Source of the DNA: Aphelidium insulamus
Taxonomy: Eukaryota; Aphelidiomycota; Aphelidea; Aphelidiaceae
Reading direction: 5' to 3'
NCBI GenBank assembly: GCA_036784855.1
Contig: JAZDSV010000002.1
Span: forward strand, 480,501-544,500
Length of the DNA stretch: 64,000 nt
Positions 31,793-44,000 of this stretch are shown one piece after another. The position numbers and the translations under genes were made by a program. The notes beneath the pieces were generated by a model. It made no database searches and was not told where the DNA came from. It saw only the letters and a program-made list of their open reading frames with translations. Each line of letters starts with the position of its first letter. The stretch's first letter is position 1.

Positions 31793-33412
31793 TCAGTAAA
31801 AGATGAACCTGACAAATCCATATCGAACCAGGAAGGGAAAGATCGTGCCAAAGAGCAGTTGCACCAGCAGCACTAGGCGGCACAGTTGATCTTCGCGCAT
31901 TGGCCCAAATATTACCAGGAGAAAGTTTAGCAGCGTCAAATTGTTCACTCTGCGCGTCGACTCGCCCTCGGTTGAATAGCTACTGTCATTATTTGTTGTG
32001 CTGCGAGTGCGCTGCCTTCTCCGAGTTGGCTTGTTGTTCGCATTAGTATCCACCGCACTCTGTACACTAATCGCGTCTCGCGGCCCCGCTTCCAGTCGAA
32101 CAAGACGCATTGCCGACAATAGCCGCATCAACTGCATGCCGGTCTTGGACGCCTGGCCACTACCAGCAGCGCCGCCCGACAAGTCTGCCATTGACGGGAA
32201 GAGCAAACCAGTATCGGGATCAAATCTACACACTTGAGCAATCGAGTACAAAAAGAATGCAGACGCTGTACCGCGGCATACGGTGTCGCGGACAGGGAAC
32301 CAGTCGAAAGAGTTGCGGCAGCGAGTACAAGAAATTCAGGATTTGCGGGATGAAAAAGAGCAGCATGGTCTTGCTGTAGTGCCCGAGGATGCCGACCACC
32401 GCAAACAGCATCCCGGCAAAGTAACAGTATGTGTCTCCCACAAACACCTTGGCCGGGTATCGATTCTGCAGATAAAGTGCCACCGACACCGCCATGAACG
32501 GCAGTAATAGGTGTGCCGAGAACAGATGGTTGTCACGGGTGAGTGTGGTCACAGGAGTATCGGCATCCAACACCGCGCGGCCCCACTCTGGCACAATGAA
32601 CAGCATGTCATTGGCGAGCAGGGCGCCCGCAATAACAATGCTCTGCCCAACCTCGACGCCGTTGATACCAGCCAGTATGTTGATGCTGTTTGTGCAAAAC
32701 ACTGCCAGCATACTCATGTACATGTAGTAGAGGACGCCTGCATACACAAGTTATGGCTGCTTCAAGATACAAATATAAATAGGTGTACCTAGATCGATAG
32801 TGTGTCCAAGCCAGTGGCGTAGGGGAGACGGGACAACCACGTGGGTAACGCCGTACGTGACAAAGTACACTACCAGTAGCGGCACGGAAGCGATGGTGGG
32901 CAGGAGCAGTTTGAACCGCCACCTCAAGTCCAGCACATCATCCGCGAACCCCAGAAACGTCATGCAGCTGAGGGAGAGCAGTGCCGACAAGTAGGCCGTG
33001 AGTTGTGCCAGTGATAGCAAGTAGCTGGGCTCCGCGGCGTCCATGCCGTGATGATGACTGCCCCCAATGGCACTGGTCTCGGCAGCCGGCAAGAACAGGA
33101 GCGGGATCAGCAGGAATGTTGTCACCAGGTATACCAGCGCCGCCATGACACCCATGGACTCTACTCTGGGCGCACATGTGTAAATGCCATGCATAGGCAA
33201 CATCCGTGAAGCACGGCGGTGACCTACATGACGGGCCGGCGGGGCTTATTAACATCTGCACCGCTCAGACCGCGTGATATGAATGCTCGGTGTATGCCGG
33301 GCAGACCAACCAGCTTGTAGGCCAGAACACCAGCAGCACATGACACTGCACAGTTTACCAGCAGCAGAGTGCGCCCAAAGGCGGCCACGCTGTCCCCTAT
33401 CGGGCCGTGCAT
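31793..33412 (-). CDS. ALG7: UDP-GlcNAc:dolichyl-phosphate GlcNAc-1-P transferase
   Basis: First enzyme of the dolichol pathway for N-glycosylation, in the ER membrane; target of tunicamycin in other species. Exons 33412-33228, 33165-32789, 32737-32272, 32225-31793 give about 486 aa. Conserved blocks are [40 protein letters not shown] with the DD motif, [47 protein letters not shown] and [10 protein letters not shown]. It is some 75 residues longer than human DPAGT1: the extra is a charged Thr/Arg/Asn-rich insertion before the last helices ([20 protein letters not shown]). Ten or so hydrophobic helices are visible. Confidence 0.95.
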
Positions 33413-33893
33413 GATTGTCTGTGTTTTGCTTGCTGTGTGGGTGTTGCCAGTTCACATTTACGTATAAGCCAAAGACTACATACATATACGGGAAAATGGA
33501 CGACAGATGAACCAGTAAATAATACACGCCTCTCGGACGTATTTACCAGAACCGAGTCTCTTGTGCGATTACGCCATATAGCTCCTGTATGTCCCAACAG
33601 ATTATACTGCATCTTGAGCATCACTTAGCCTTTTAAGGACTGCAAGGCGTGCTACTGTCATGCCACCATTTTGACGACCGATAGATTCAGCACGACTTGT
33701 CATAAGCTAGAGAAGCAGAGTTGACATAACTTAGACCTAATGATATCTAAGCTGTGCTATGAAGCTGTATTGAATTCAAGTCACACGTTGACACATCTGT
33801 TCAGGAATGTATAGGATGGATACTCTGTAATACTTGCAGCAAGAGCCCATAGCATACGTTATGTACACATGAAAATAATTTATATGTCCAATG
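33413..33893. other. intergenic, no gene seen
   Basis: About 480 bp upstream of ALG7 and downstream of the TRIC-like gene. No RNA gene or coding exon recognised. Confidence 0.5.
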
Positions 33894-34985
33894 TCAGGCT
33901 TTCTTTGCACGGCGCCGCAGGGGAGATGGCGTGTCTCTGGAAGCATTTAAATTCGATGGAATAGAATCGGGACTTGATTTTGTATCTGGCACAGTTGAAG
34001 CAGGATATCCACGGCGAAACGTGCAGTCATAGCAAATCGTGGCCACAAATGTAATCATGATAACAAGCGCCGCCACCAAGTCCCATGGCATTGACACGGC
34101 AGCTCCCAATGTTGGCAATAGCTTTGCAGAACCGCCAACAACGAAGTTGGACACGTGCGCGTGCAGATGCATGAAACCTCTACCAGCCACTGAGAGTCCT
34201 ACCGTGTCACCGTCAGCAGCATCAGCAGGCAGCACAGTAAGCAGCAGTGCACTCGCCACCACCGACAAAAAACCACTGGCTGGTTATTTGCACAATGTAG
34301 GTATCAGGTGTAATCACTCGTACGCTGATGGCGACACCAAATCGCTGTTCAGATGCAGCTTGTTGCGCAGCCGGCCCTCCAGTGGGAACATGAGCGAGCC
34401 TCCCCAGCCTGTAGGCCAGGTGAGTGGTGTGCACTTTGCAGTGTAAAACAGCACACGAACACACCAGACAATGTGCCGTAGAGGAATTGTAACAGCAAAG
34501 TGCTGGACAGTGAGCGCGCCAAAGCCACTCCGGCAACGACGTCTCGCGCACGCTTCCACGCATTCACCCCCGTGATAAAGTTGGATGCCAGCAGCGATTT
34601 GTCCACCAGCCTGTACACCACGTCCCCGGGCGCCCAAAACACCGCCAGCCTTGCAGACTCGGGCGTTAATCCATACGATCACATCAGCTGACGGCACCCA
34701 CCAGCAGGCCACCACGATGCCAACTCTGTCTGTGGCGCCGAACACCAGCTCGGCGCCGTGCCCACGCATAAACACCGTAATCAGCAGAGGCCCGGCCAGG
34801 TTGATGAACAGAATGGACACCAAGGCGGCCAGCGGAGCCGAGTGCACTTCCTGCCGCGACCACGATCCCGTGCGCCGCACCTTGCACGACACCGCCAGAC
34901 AGTAGATGGCGAACACGGGGTTGGAGGTGGGCACGGTGCTGTGCAGCAGGTGGTGCAGCGCCGTCTCGCCGGCCGTATGGAGCAT
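33894..34985 (-). CDS. TRIC-type (TMEM38-like) intracellular cation channel
   Basis: Exons 34985-34702, 34649-34465, 34408-34324, 34275-33894, about 311 aa. The start ETALHHLLHS and helix APLAALVSILFINLAGPLL, the second helix VGIVVACWLAVFWAPGDVVY, the amphipathic segment NAWKRARDVVAGVALARSL, and FLYGTLSGWGGSLMFPLEG follow the TRIC order (xPxD.VY, KxxR...xGV, G..GGxL...LEG). The Arg/Lys-rich motif binds lipid in animal TRIC proteins. A later hydrophobic exon is followed by a TM (DLVAALVIMITFVATICYDC) and a basic tail. TRIC channels carry K+ counter-ion current during ER Ca2+ release. The last exon junction (34323-34276) is chosen on phase. Confidence 0.65.
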
Positions 34986-35050
34986 GGCGGTAAGCGGACA
35001 GACACACGCGGCAAACAATAAGGGCGTCTATGTATGTATTCCGGCACACG

Positions 35051-37924
35051 CTATGCCAGCGATACGTCGCGCAGTTCATGCTCTGACCCGTAGCGGCGGT
35101 CCGACTCCACCTCGGACACCGGCTGTTCCTCTGGCAGCATGATGACCGTAGGTGCGTTGTACGCGGTCTGTTGATGCTGGCTGTTGCTGCTGCCGTGACT
35201 CTGACTACTGTGGCGCTGCTTTAATATCTTCCTGGCCGCGATGACGGCCGCTATGCTCACCACCACGACACTGGCGACAATGATGAACATGCCAATGTTG
35301 GAGTTCCACTCGATCTTGAGCGCCGCCGACTGTTCCGTGGTTGTGGTGGTCGGTAGGCTTGCTGTGTCTGTGTGCGTGGCCGACCTGGCGGTGGAATCGG
35401 TTTGTACGGCAGCCACCGTGCTACTTGGCGTGACAGTTGCGACTTGTCCCAATGCAGGGCTTGCCACTGTGGAGGCGGCGTGGACCAGCGTTTGTGACGG
35501 GTTGTATGCAACATTACTACTGGACCCATTGATGGATGCCTGGGCATCGGAGGCACTCAAGCAAATGCCGTACGATGTGCCACCGCCGCACTTCATTGCC
35601 GCACCGCAAGTACCGGAATCCGTCGGGTCGGTGCAGTTGGCGCATGGAGTTCCCGGTGCCCACACAGTGATGGGGCATCCGTCCGGTGTCGGTGAACTAG
35701 GATCGCACGTATCGATAGGCGGCTTGCACGGCGTAGTCCAACCGCCAGACGGGATAGTATACTGGCGACACGTCGACGAGCTGGGTAGCAGCACGCCAAA
35801 CTGGTCGCAACAGGCTTTTGTGCGATCGCACGCGTTGGGCCGGGTGTCTGGCACACATTGACCACTCAGGCAAATATTCGGCCGCGGGTATGCCGTCTTG
35901 CATGGTGTGCCGTCACGCTTGTTGCCCGGAAACTGCGAGCAGCTCAGTGTTCCAGTTTGTACCGTCGATGTGCACAAAATTTCGCACCCCGTCCCACCGG
36001 GCTTCAAGAATGGACACTCGGTCCACTGGCCACCATTCGCTGGCGGGCTAACGTTCTGCAAATTTGGACACTCATCGTACGCTGAATGGCATCGACGTTA
36101 AGCCCGAACGATTTACGCAACTGATACGTACCAAAGATGTCTTGGTATCCATCGACGCTGGTGCTCGTGAAGGTGCCACGAGTCTTCAAGCACGTGGCAA
36201 GCTTCATTCGCCGTGAAATGGAATACTTGGAGCAGGGAGAAAACTTCTTGGCATTCATGCCCACATTCAAGTACGGGTACATGATGAACTTGAAGGCCGG
36301 CGTACACGTCACCGTCGGATCACCATACTGCAAGTTGTACGTGTACTGATTGTCATGCATCGCGCCAAAGTTGTGCCCGATTTCCTGTGAAAGTATTGAG
36401 AGCGCACAAAGAATTGCACCTCTGATGCCTACATGAACGATGGCGGCCACTCGAGAAAGCCGGGTCAGCTGTGCTGTTGAGCCGCTACTTGAAGCCACCA
36501 AGCTGGAGGATAGTCCCGTGTTGTATCCATTTGCAGAGCATATACCAGCATCACTTTGGTCGGATCTCTAGTCACCCTGGTCAGCTTCATTGTCTCCTAA
36601 TATTGTCACCATTTACATCTACATATACGCACCCATGCAACACCGAGTGTACCACCGGGGTAGCCTTGTTTGGTCATGAGATGGACGGCGCAGACGCTAG
36701 CAGATACTGCAGAAAATCCTGGAAGCGCTCTGGCAGCCACCACCGACGTCAGCTGGCTCAAATATAGTGTGATGTTGCTGTTCAGGCCACTTGCCACCCC
36801 GAGTGTGCTAGCATCTGTCGATGAATTCACGACGTACGTATAAATAACCGGCAATCCAATATTCAACTCGGACAGATACATTTGCTGTGCGTCATGTACC
36901 AGCGACAGCATGTATGGCAGCGTGAAGTTGCCGTATTCCTTGTACAGCTCATAGTCACCGATCAGAGCTAGGGCACAATCTGGATTTGCAGGCACGGTGA
37001 ATGGAAACGCTCGTTTCTTCAACTTTGATTCCATAGTTTGCACCTGCGTCTGTGTTGTATATTGTGAGGTCGCCAGGTTGCTATGGGATCTAAGCTCTGG
37101 ACTTCCTGGACATGCAGACATGTTGTTGCCCAGTTGAATAACAGCCGTTTCATCATATGATATGACTGCGGCACGCTAGATTATTCAAGAAAAAGACACA
37201 TGCTTAATCTACCACTTGTCATACCTTCATATAGGTGCGGTGAGTAATGCATCTCCAAGAAAGCTTCGTGATGTGTTCTATCGTTGGTTGCAGTATTCTT
37301 GGCCGCGATCTCGAATGTTCGTTCGTGGAACCTTCCGTCGGCATCCGACCATTGAGCTCGGCCTTCGAAAAGGTTCTCGTGATACGTTGTCAGCGTCACT
37401 GCAGACTGTTTGAAGCCGAGAATAGTTCCCTTGAGGAAGTGGACGCGTCCACTCAAACTATTATAGCTCCGAAACTGCCGGTCATGCACCAAGTTCATGG
37501 ATAACGATATTCTACATTAAAATAGTTAGTTTAAATAATAATAATATCACTTGAAGAATTCCATACCCCTCGCCTCGTGTTCCAGTGGCTGGCTGGTTGG
37601 CTGATCTAGCCAAAGTTCATGAGACATTCCGTTAGAGTACAAACCTTACATTGCGCGCATCGATATCGTCACATCCAGTTCTTTATCCACGTGACTTGTA
37701 AAATGAGCGTGCAGCGGCGGCGGCGACTGCGAATATAGGTTGGCACTGTTGCGCCATAGAACTTCGAGTGCTGTGAATTCACGAACAACTCTTCCATGAT
37801 CTTCTCGTGGTTGATATAATTACACTAGTCTCTTTACACACTCACCTCGAATGATTAGCCCCTCCGCGACGTAACTAACCCATGTAGACAGTGTTAGCAC
37901 AGCGAAAATCATGATAATGGCCAT
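35051..37924 (-). CDS. ADAM-like membrane metalloprotease
   Basis: Reprolysin-type sheddase candidate, about 826 aa. Exons 37924-37846, 37803-37650, 37511-37225, 37165-36633, 36567-36433, 36384-~36097, ~36055-35051. Order: signal peptide (MAIIMIFAVLTLSTWVSYVA), prodomain, furin-like site KLKKR, catalytic domain (ALALIGDYELYKEYG), zinc motif HEIGHNFGAMHD assembled across an intron whose donor follows the first His codon, a Met-turn-like FIMYPYL, then a Cys-rich region, a Thr/Ser stalk, one TM helix (IGMFIIVASVVVVSIAAVIA) and a short acidic tail. All three zinc histidines and the catalytic Glu are present. The last intron has more than one phase-compatible solution. The start is 80 bp from the divergent ATR gene. 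Confidence 0.85.
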
Positions 37925-38004
37925 AAATGTAAGATGGGCGCGCAGCAACGCTTCAAATTTATTTTTTTTGGCGTTGCCACGACCGTTTCACCCATCACGT
38001 CGCC

Positions 38005-41000
38005 ATGGAAGCCGTGATCGCGAAATTGCTGACCCGCATCCAGCAGGTGGGTGCGGACACGTCGTCAACAGACCACACGCGTCCAAGCGACCAAGAGGAG
38101 CTGCTACTTACTCGGCTGCACATGGCACTATGCTATACATCGTGCTGGTACCTGGTGGAGCTGCTTCAAGCATTGCTGGATAGACTGGAAGCCGGGTCAC
38201 CGGTCCAGGCGGCCACGTCAGCAATCGACCTCAACACAGGCATCGTGTGTATTACACTTCACGCTTGTTTATCAATGCCACGCGTAGTTGATGCCCTGGC
38301 TGCAATGTTGGGGCATTCTTTGCGACGTGTTCAAGGAGACTCTCCGTCGTGTATTAGTTTGCGTACTGTATGCTGCGATTTAAGCGCTGATATATGCCCT
38401 CCTGACATGATTTCGGAACATATACTTGACTTTCAGTTCGATAAATGGATTACGTGGAGCTTGCTACATGTGTACGATCGTGCGCGACGATTATCCATCT
38501 GGTGCAATGAGGCAGGCGTTGAAGTGCTACCGGGGAAAGTCGATGCTTGGTGTTCGACAGCAACCTCGTGGTTCTCGGTATATGTATCGCCTAGCTTGCT
38601 GGACCTGTCTCGTTTAATTTCCACTTGGTTTTCAGACTACGCAGGTGAGTTTCAGATCAATTGTGCCATTCTTATAATCAGTAGCTTGCGGCATCAATAC
38701 TAATTCGTATGAATCCGCCACGACATTATATTGCAAAGTAGCTGTTCGTGTTAGTGAACCAGAATGCGCTGCAGTTAAGGCTAATTTCGACGTATTCGCC
38801 TCAATGACCAACGCTTTTAAAGATTTGGTACTACAATTTGATGAAGCGTTTTCGGATAGCACGTTAATTGAGGTGAAAATATATCAGGTTGTGGCACAAA
38901 TTGCCTCATCAAGGATAGATACTGACTTCGATTTCAGCAACGTTTGTCAATTTTAGCCCACCAAGTGGTTGTCATGAAATTGAAGAACTTACGGACCTTT
39001 TATCGTCTCTAATTGGGGAAAATTTTAGCGATCCAAAAATTTATAATCACATTGGACGTGCCATACAAGTACTGGAAACGGCAAGTGCCGGATTAAGTAT
39101 TTCGGCACAAATGGTAACGTAATTTTTGTGTATTTACACCAATGTTAAGGTGTAGGCAACATTTGCGGTATCTCCGGAACTTCCTCCGTTTCCGGCGGAA
39201 TGGATAGGAGATGAAGTTGCAGTGTGCCACGATCTTATCAAATTTATTAAAACTGCTGGAAATCGAGCTAACGGTGAACTTATTGATTACTATATACCCG
39301 AAGATCTGGTATCGAGGTTTAAAGCCTTGAAATTTGACAATGTGCTAGTTGAAAATTTGGACGAACAGGATGAAAATGAAGAAGGCATGGCCATGCAGCA
39401 AAATTCGACCAAAAGAGTGCTTCACAAGGACCTACCAGGAAGCAAACGATTAAAAACTAACTCATTGCGCAAATATTCGCCCATACTCAGCTATTTATGG
39501 AGAAACGTGAACCGACTTTCGAATGATGTCAAGAAGATTCGCATATTTTTATGGATGTTGACTGAACAATCTGGTGCTGCGCCCATATCCCCCGAGTGGA
39601 TATCTGCTACTGATAACGGCAAGAATACCGATGAAAACGTTCTTTTCACTCTGCTACTTTGCGAGGAAGCTCGGAAAAGTTATCCAGATGCTGTATTACG
39701 ACGAGTTTTGACTTTTCTTTCACCTAATCGCCTTGGCAAAATTCTTTTGCGTCTTACACCCGAGGAGGATGTGACAGCGAGAGTTATTTGTGACCTCTTA
39801 ACGGAAGTTGACGTGTCCATCTTCTGCTCGATTTTGTCACTGGAACCGAAGTATCCCTCCCTGATCTCAGCGTACGCGTTGCTGTTCCCAAACTTGATTA
39901 ACTTTATTAACTTGATAGTCGTAAGCATCAGAAGTCGTCGATAAAATTTAACGCAACAAATACTTCTTGGGATGGATGGAAGTACCTGCCATGTGCTCTT
40001 GCTGGGTGCCTTTCAGTTTCTTACAGTGTCATGAATGACATGGTCTCGTTTTCATGTCGGATGTGCGATGAAAAAGCTGGTTCCACGCATTTTCTCTCAC
40101 CTGAAGATTCGAGGTACTGTATTACAACACTGAAGGATCTCGTGCACTACAATCAGCCTGAACAGCAACGGGTTGGAGTCACTTTGTATTTAATGCCTAG
40201 AATACTACTGCATGCATTTGATGAGGCTATTAATGATCTGCGAGCTGTATGGAGCGGACTGGTTCAAAGTCATATGTTTACTGTTCGACTTGTCGCTGCT
40301 CAAGTGGCCGACTGCCTAGTTCGATGCGGTGCGAAGTTTAGCTCAGAGTTCGATCGCAACCAGCGCATATGGATATTGAAGTTTTTACGTTCGGTCGAGA
40401 AGGATCAGCGAAACCGAGATCAAGCTAATGCCCCAGATCGCTTATTACATTATGAGTCATGTTTGTGCGCACTTGAGACTATTGGGAGGTGAGTAAAATC
40501 CTGATCTAACATCATAATGTTTAATGCTCGGGACAGAAAATCTGCTATTTGCAGCGGCGATGATTATTTCATCATTGTTCTGCTGGCAATGCTGGAATAT
40601 GTTGACCACGCGGATTTGTATATCGCGAAATTGGCACAGCAAAAGGTTTGCCACATAATGTAGATAACAACTCAATTGTAGATTCTCGACCTTATTTCGA
40701 TTAGCAACGAGTCGATTCTGCTTCAAGGGCAGCCGATGGTAATATATTACCTCGTCGAAAGAATAGTTTCGCGTCCATTTCTCCTGCCGCTTGCTGTTTG
40801 TGCTGTGTACGGCGATGCTTCTTCAAAAGATGAACTCTGCAAAGCAAGAAGCTTCAACGATGATGATCTTAAAAGCCGCCTGACCTCATCGAAACATTTT
40901 AAAAATATTGTTACTCAGCAGCTAGGTTATATTGTTCCAAGGCTAGTTGCATCAAAAAAGACATCCGAACTGAACCAATTGGCGTCACTGTTGGAAATGC

Positions 41001-44000
41001 CAGCAGGCGCTGGCGAGTTGGCAATTCGATATGCCGCTGACACCCTGGCGCACTTTTTTCTTAACAAATCATCAAGGCCTGCCCCCATCGACAATGACGA
41101 AGAACATCTCACGTACATCTTACGGTTGGCGGTTCCTGACAATCACGGGAAGAATAGTGTGGCGCAAATATCGTTAGTTCAGCTAGTCAAAGTTTGCTTG
41201 CAAAAGCTAATCATACGCCTTGCCATTGCACTTGGTACCGTAGAGTTTAAAATCGACGGTCTGCGAGAACTAAAAAAGTATCAACTTCGCATCGCTGCGT
41301 CAAAGGCAGGGAGGGCACTGGACTCGGTGAGGCAGCTTGTGGTAGCGGACTCTGACGAGGTCGATCCCAGTTTGGAATCAATTTCATCGTTGTTGGTCAC
41401 TTATTTTTTGGGAACGCTACACTACATAACTAACGACGTTCTCCTATCTTTATCGAAAGGAGAAACCGACAAAATGCGAGCCCTCGTAGCTCTCGGACAC
41501 ATCATTGGCTTAATTGGACCGCATATTCGAGTTTTTGTGTCCCAGGTATCGTTAAATGTGGGTGCAAATTAATTTACTGAGCAATTGAAGATTGCAAGCA
41601 CGCTACAAGTGGCAGAAGGAATTTTGTCATTACACCCTGCGATAGTGTGGTGCTGGGCTGCGTTGCTATACACCGTTCCTGTAATTGATCTGGGTTCATT
41701 TGTTATTCAAGCGTCGGTTGGTTTGGTGGCATTGAAAAATGCTACTGTTGATGAAGCTATTTTCGCGGACGCTCCCGGCCTTCTGCACTATTTACTGGTA
41801 GAGAAGAAGGATTTGATACGCCATTTCGGCCAAGACATAGCGTTTTTCCTCCCAGAAATACCAGAATTATCAAGTATCTCTAGTCACTACGCGAAATTCG
41901 AAAATATGATGCCAGACGATCAGCTTCAAGCTTGTTTACGCGCCCTTGCAAACGAACATTGGTACATTGTTCGAAATGGACTTTCTAAACTAGTTCACTG
42001 GATAAATGCACATCATGCCAAACTTTGCGCCATGGCAATGGCTGAAGATACTGGCGTGGCGCTACTATCTGTTTTGACCGCTGTTCTCGACGTCTGTCGT
42101 CGACTACATGTTTCTTCATCTGGAACAACAGCGAAAAAGCCGAATTCAAATATGGAAGCCTGCATTCAACTCTGCATGCGTTCCTTGGGTGCGATAGGAG
42201 CTATCGATCCGAGCCGTTTAAATAATTTCACAACTGCCGATCGTATAACGCTGACGCAACAGAGTGGCCTGGTCGATTCATTTGATCGATGGGAGCTCAA
42301 AATTGCATTTATTGGTGAGTTGGTGGAGAAGCAGCTGCTTAGGGCCTTCAAGGGCGCAACAGATTCCCGAAATCAGGATCGGGCTGCCTTTGTTATCCAA
42401 GAGCTTCTCAAAGTGGGGGGCTTTGCGGAGGCACATCGAGCGCAGGACTCGAGTGCAACACAGAACGGCAACGTACAAATATCGCTTAAACGATGGAACA
42501 AATTTTCAGAATCTACTCGCGATGTGTTGAAACCTTTGCTGACATCCCGCTACTCGATTTCGGTCCCGAAAGTGGATGATGTCGACGCTGCAAAGGAATC
42601 GCCTCTATTTCCGACAAAACGCGGCTACCATGAATGGATTCATTCGTGGGCACTTAAACTCATTTCGCTACAGCATGGTCCAGCGTACGAAATCTTTTCT
42701 CCTTGTGGAGTCATGTTGCGGGGTAGCGGGGAGCTTAAGCTATGCGAATGGCTACTTCCACATATATTTCTCAACTTTGTTATGCGAAATGCGGAAAGAT
42801 CATCGAAACTGAGCACGGATTCTGTATCACTTCTCGTGGCCGAGATACTAAGCGTTTTGCGCAGCGATGGTACCACCGACAAGAAGCGTTTGTCTTGTCA
42901 AGTATGTTTACATCCGGCACATTGAATATCATTTATAGTCTAGTTTATTTTCGAGCTTTGCCAGCATTTAAATCAGTGGATACGTCGTCAGTCGCGACAG
43001 ATGGAGAAGATGAAGCACGCACTGAGTGCGAAAAGTAAACCGGTCGCATCTCAGGACTCATATGGTAGGCAAATTGAATGGGTAAGAAGTCGAATCGAAA
43101 CTTTGGCGAGCGTTTTAAACCAAATACCACATGATGTTCTGGCGGCTGCCGCGTCAATGTGTGATGCACATGAACGCGCCCTGATGCACCACGAAATGCA
43201 CATGAGAGAATCTTTTCGACTAGACGGTCTAGAAAAATCTTCAAATTTCCACTCGGACGGGTTGATCGACGCACTGGAGCACTGGCAGGTGCTTTACTCG
43301 GCTCTCGACGAACCGGACGGGGTGAAGGGCGCGACTTCATTTCTTCGACGAAGCGGAAAAGCAAGCAAATCAATGGAGAGACAGATCGTTGAGCACGAAC
43401 ATTTGGGAGAACTGGTGCAAGCTGAAACATGCTATGAATTTCAGTTGACCTCGGAAAACCCCACATTATCAGTTCATGTGGGACTGTCCGAATCGCTTTT
43501 GAACCTTGGTCATTTAGGTGCGTTGCACCACATTATGCCGCACGTTATAATTTTTATGCGTAGAAACGATGTTAAATTACACCTCCGGAGTTTCGTCGCA
43601 AAAAAACGAATGGGCATTGGGGCTCGCCGAAACCGGTTTGAAGGCTGCGTGGAGGCTTTCACATTGGGGAGTAACGGATGATTTACTGAAGCAGCTGAAC
43701 AAAAAAGTCGGCCACAACGCTAGCTCGTTTGACATCAGTCTTGCTGAGCTATTGATACTGTTGGGCCAACGCAAAGATCACATCGTGTTTGAAGATCGAA
43801 TGCGTACGACGAGATCATCGCTCTTTAGGGCACTCACATCCTCAACTGGTGAATCGTACCGCCGATCTTACGACACAATGTTAAATCTACACATTTTGCA
43901 AGAGATCGAAGTATGTGCCGACATTATGTTTAAAGAACACGCACGAGAATTGGAGTTTACTGGAGAGGACCTTTTGAGCAAATGGAATCAACGACTATCA

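Noticed and set aside
36373-36390. Protease-dead zinc motif QEIGH in the ADAM-like gene
   Set aside because: The Gln is intronic. An acceptor just before EIGH joins to an exon ending in His, restoring HEIGHNFGAMHD.
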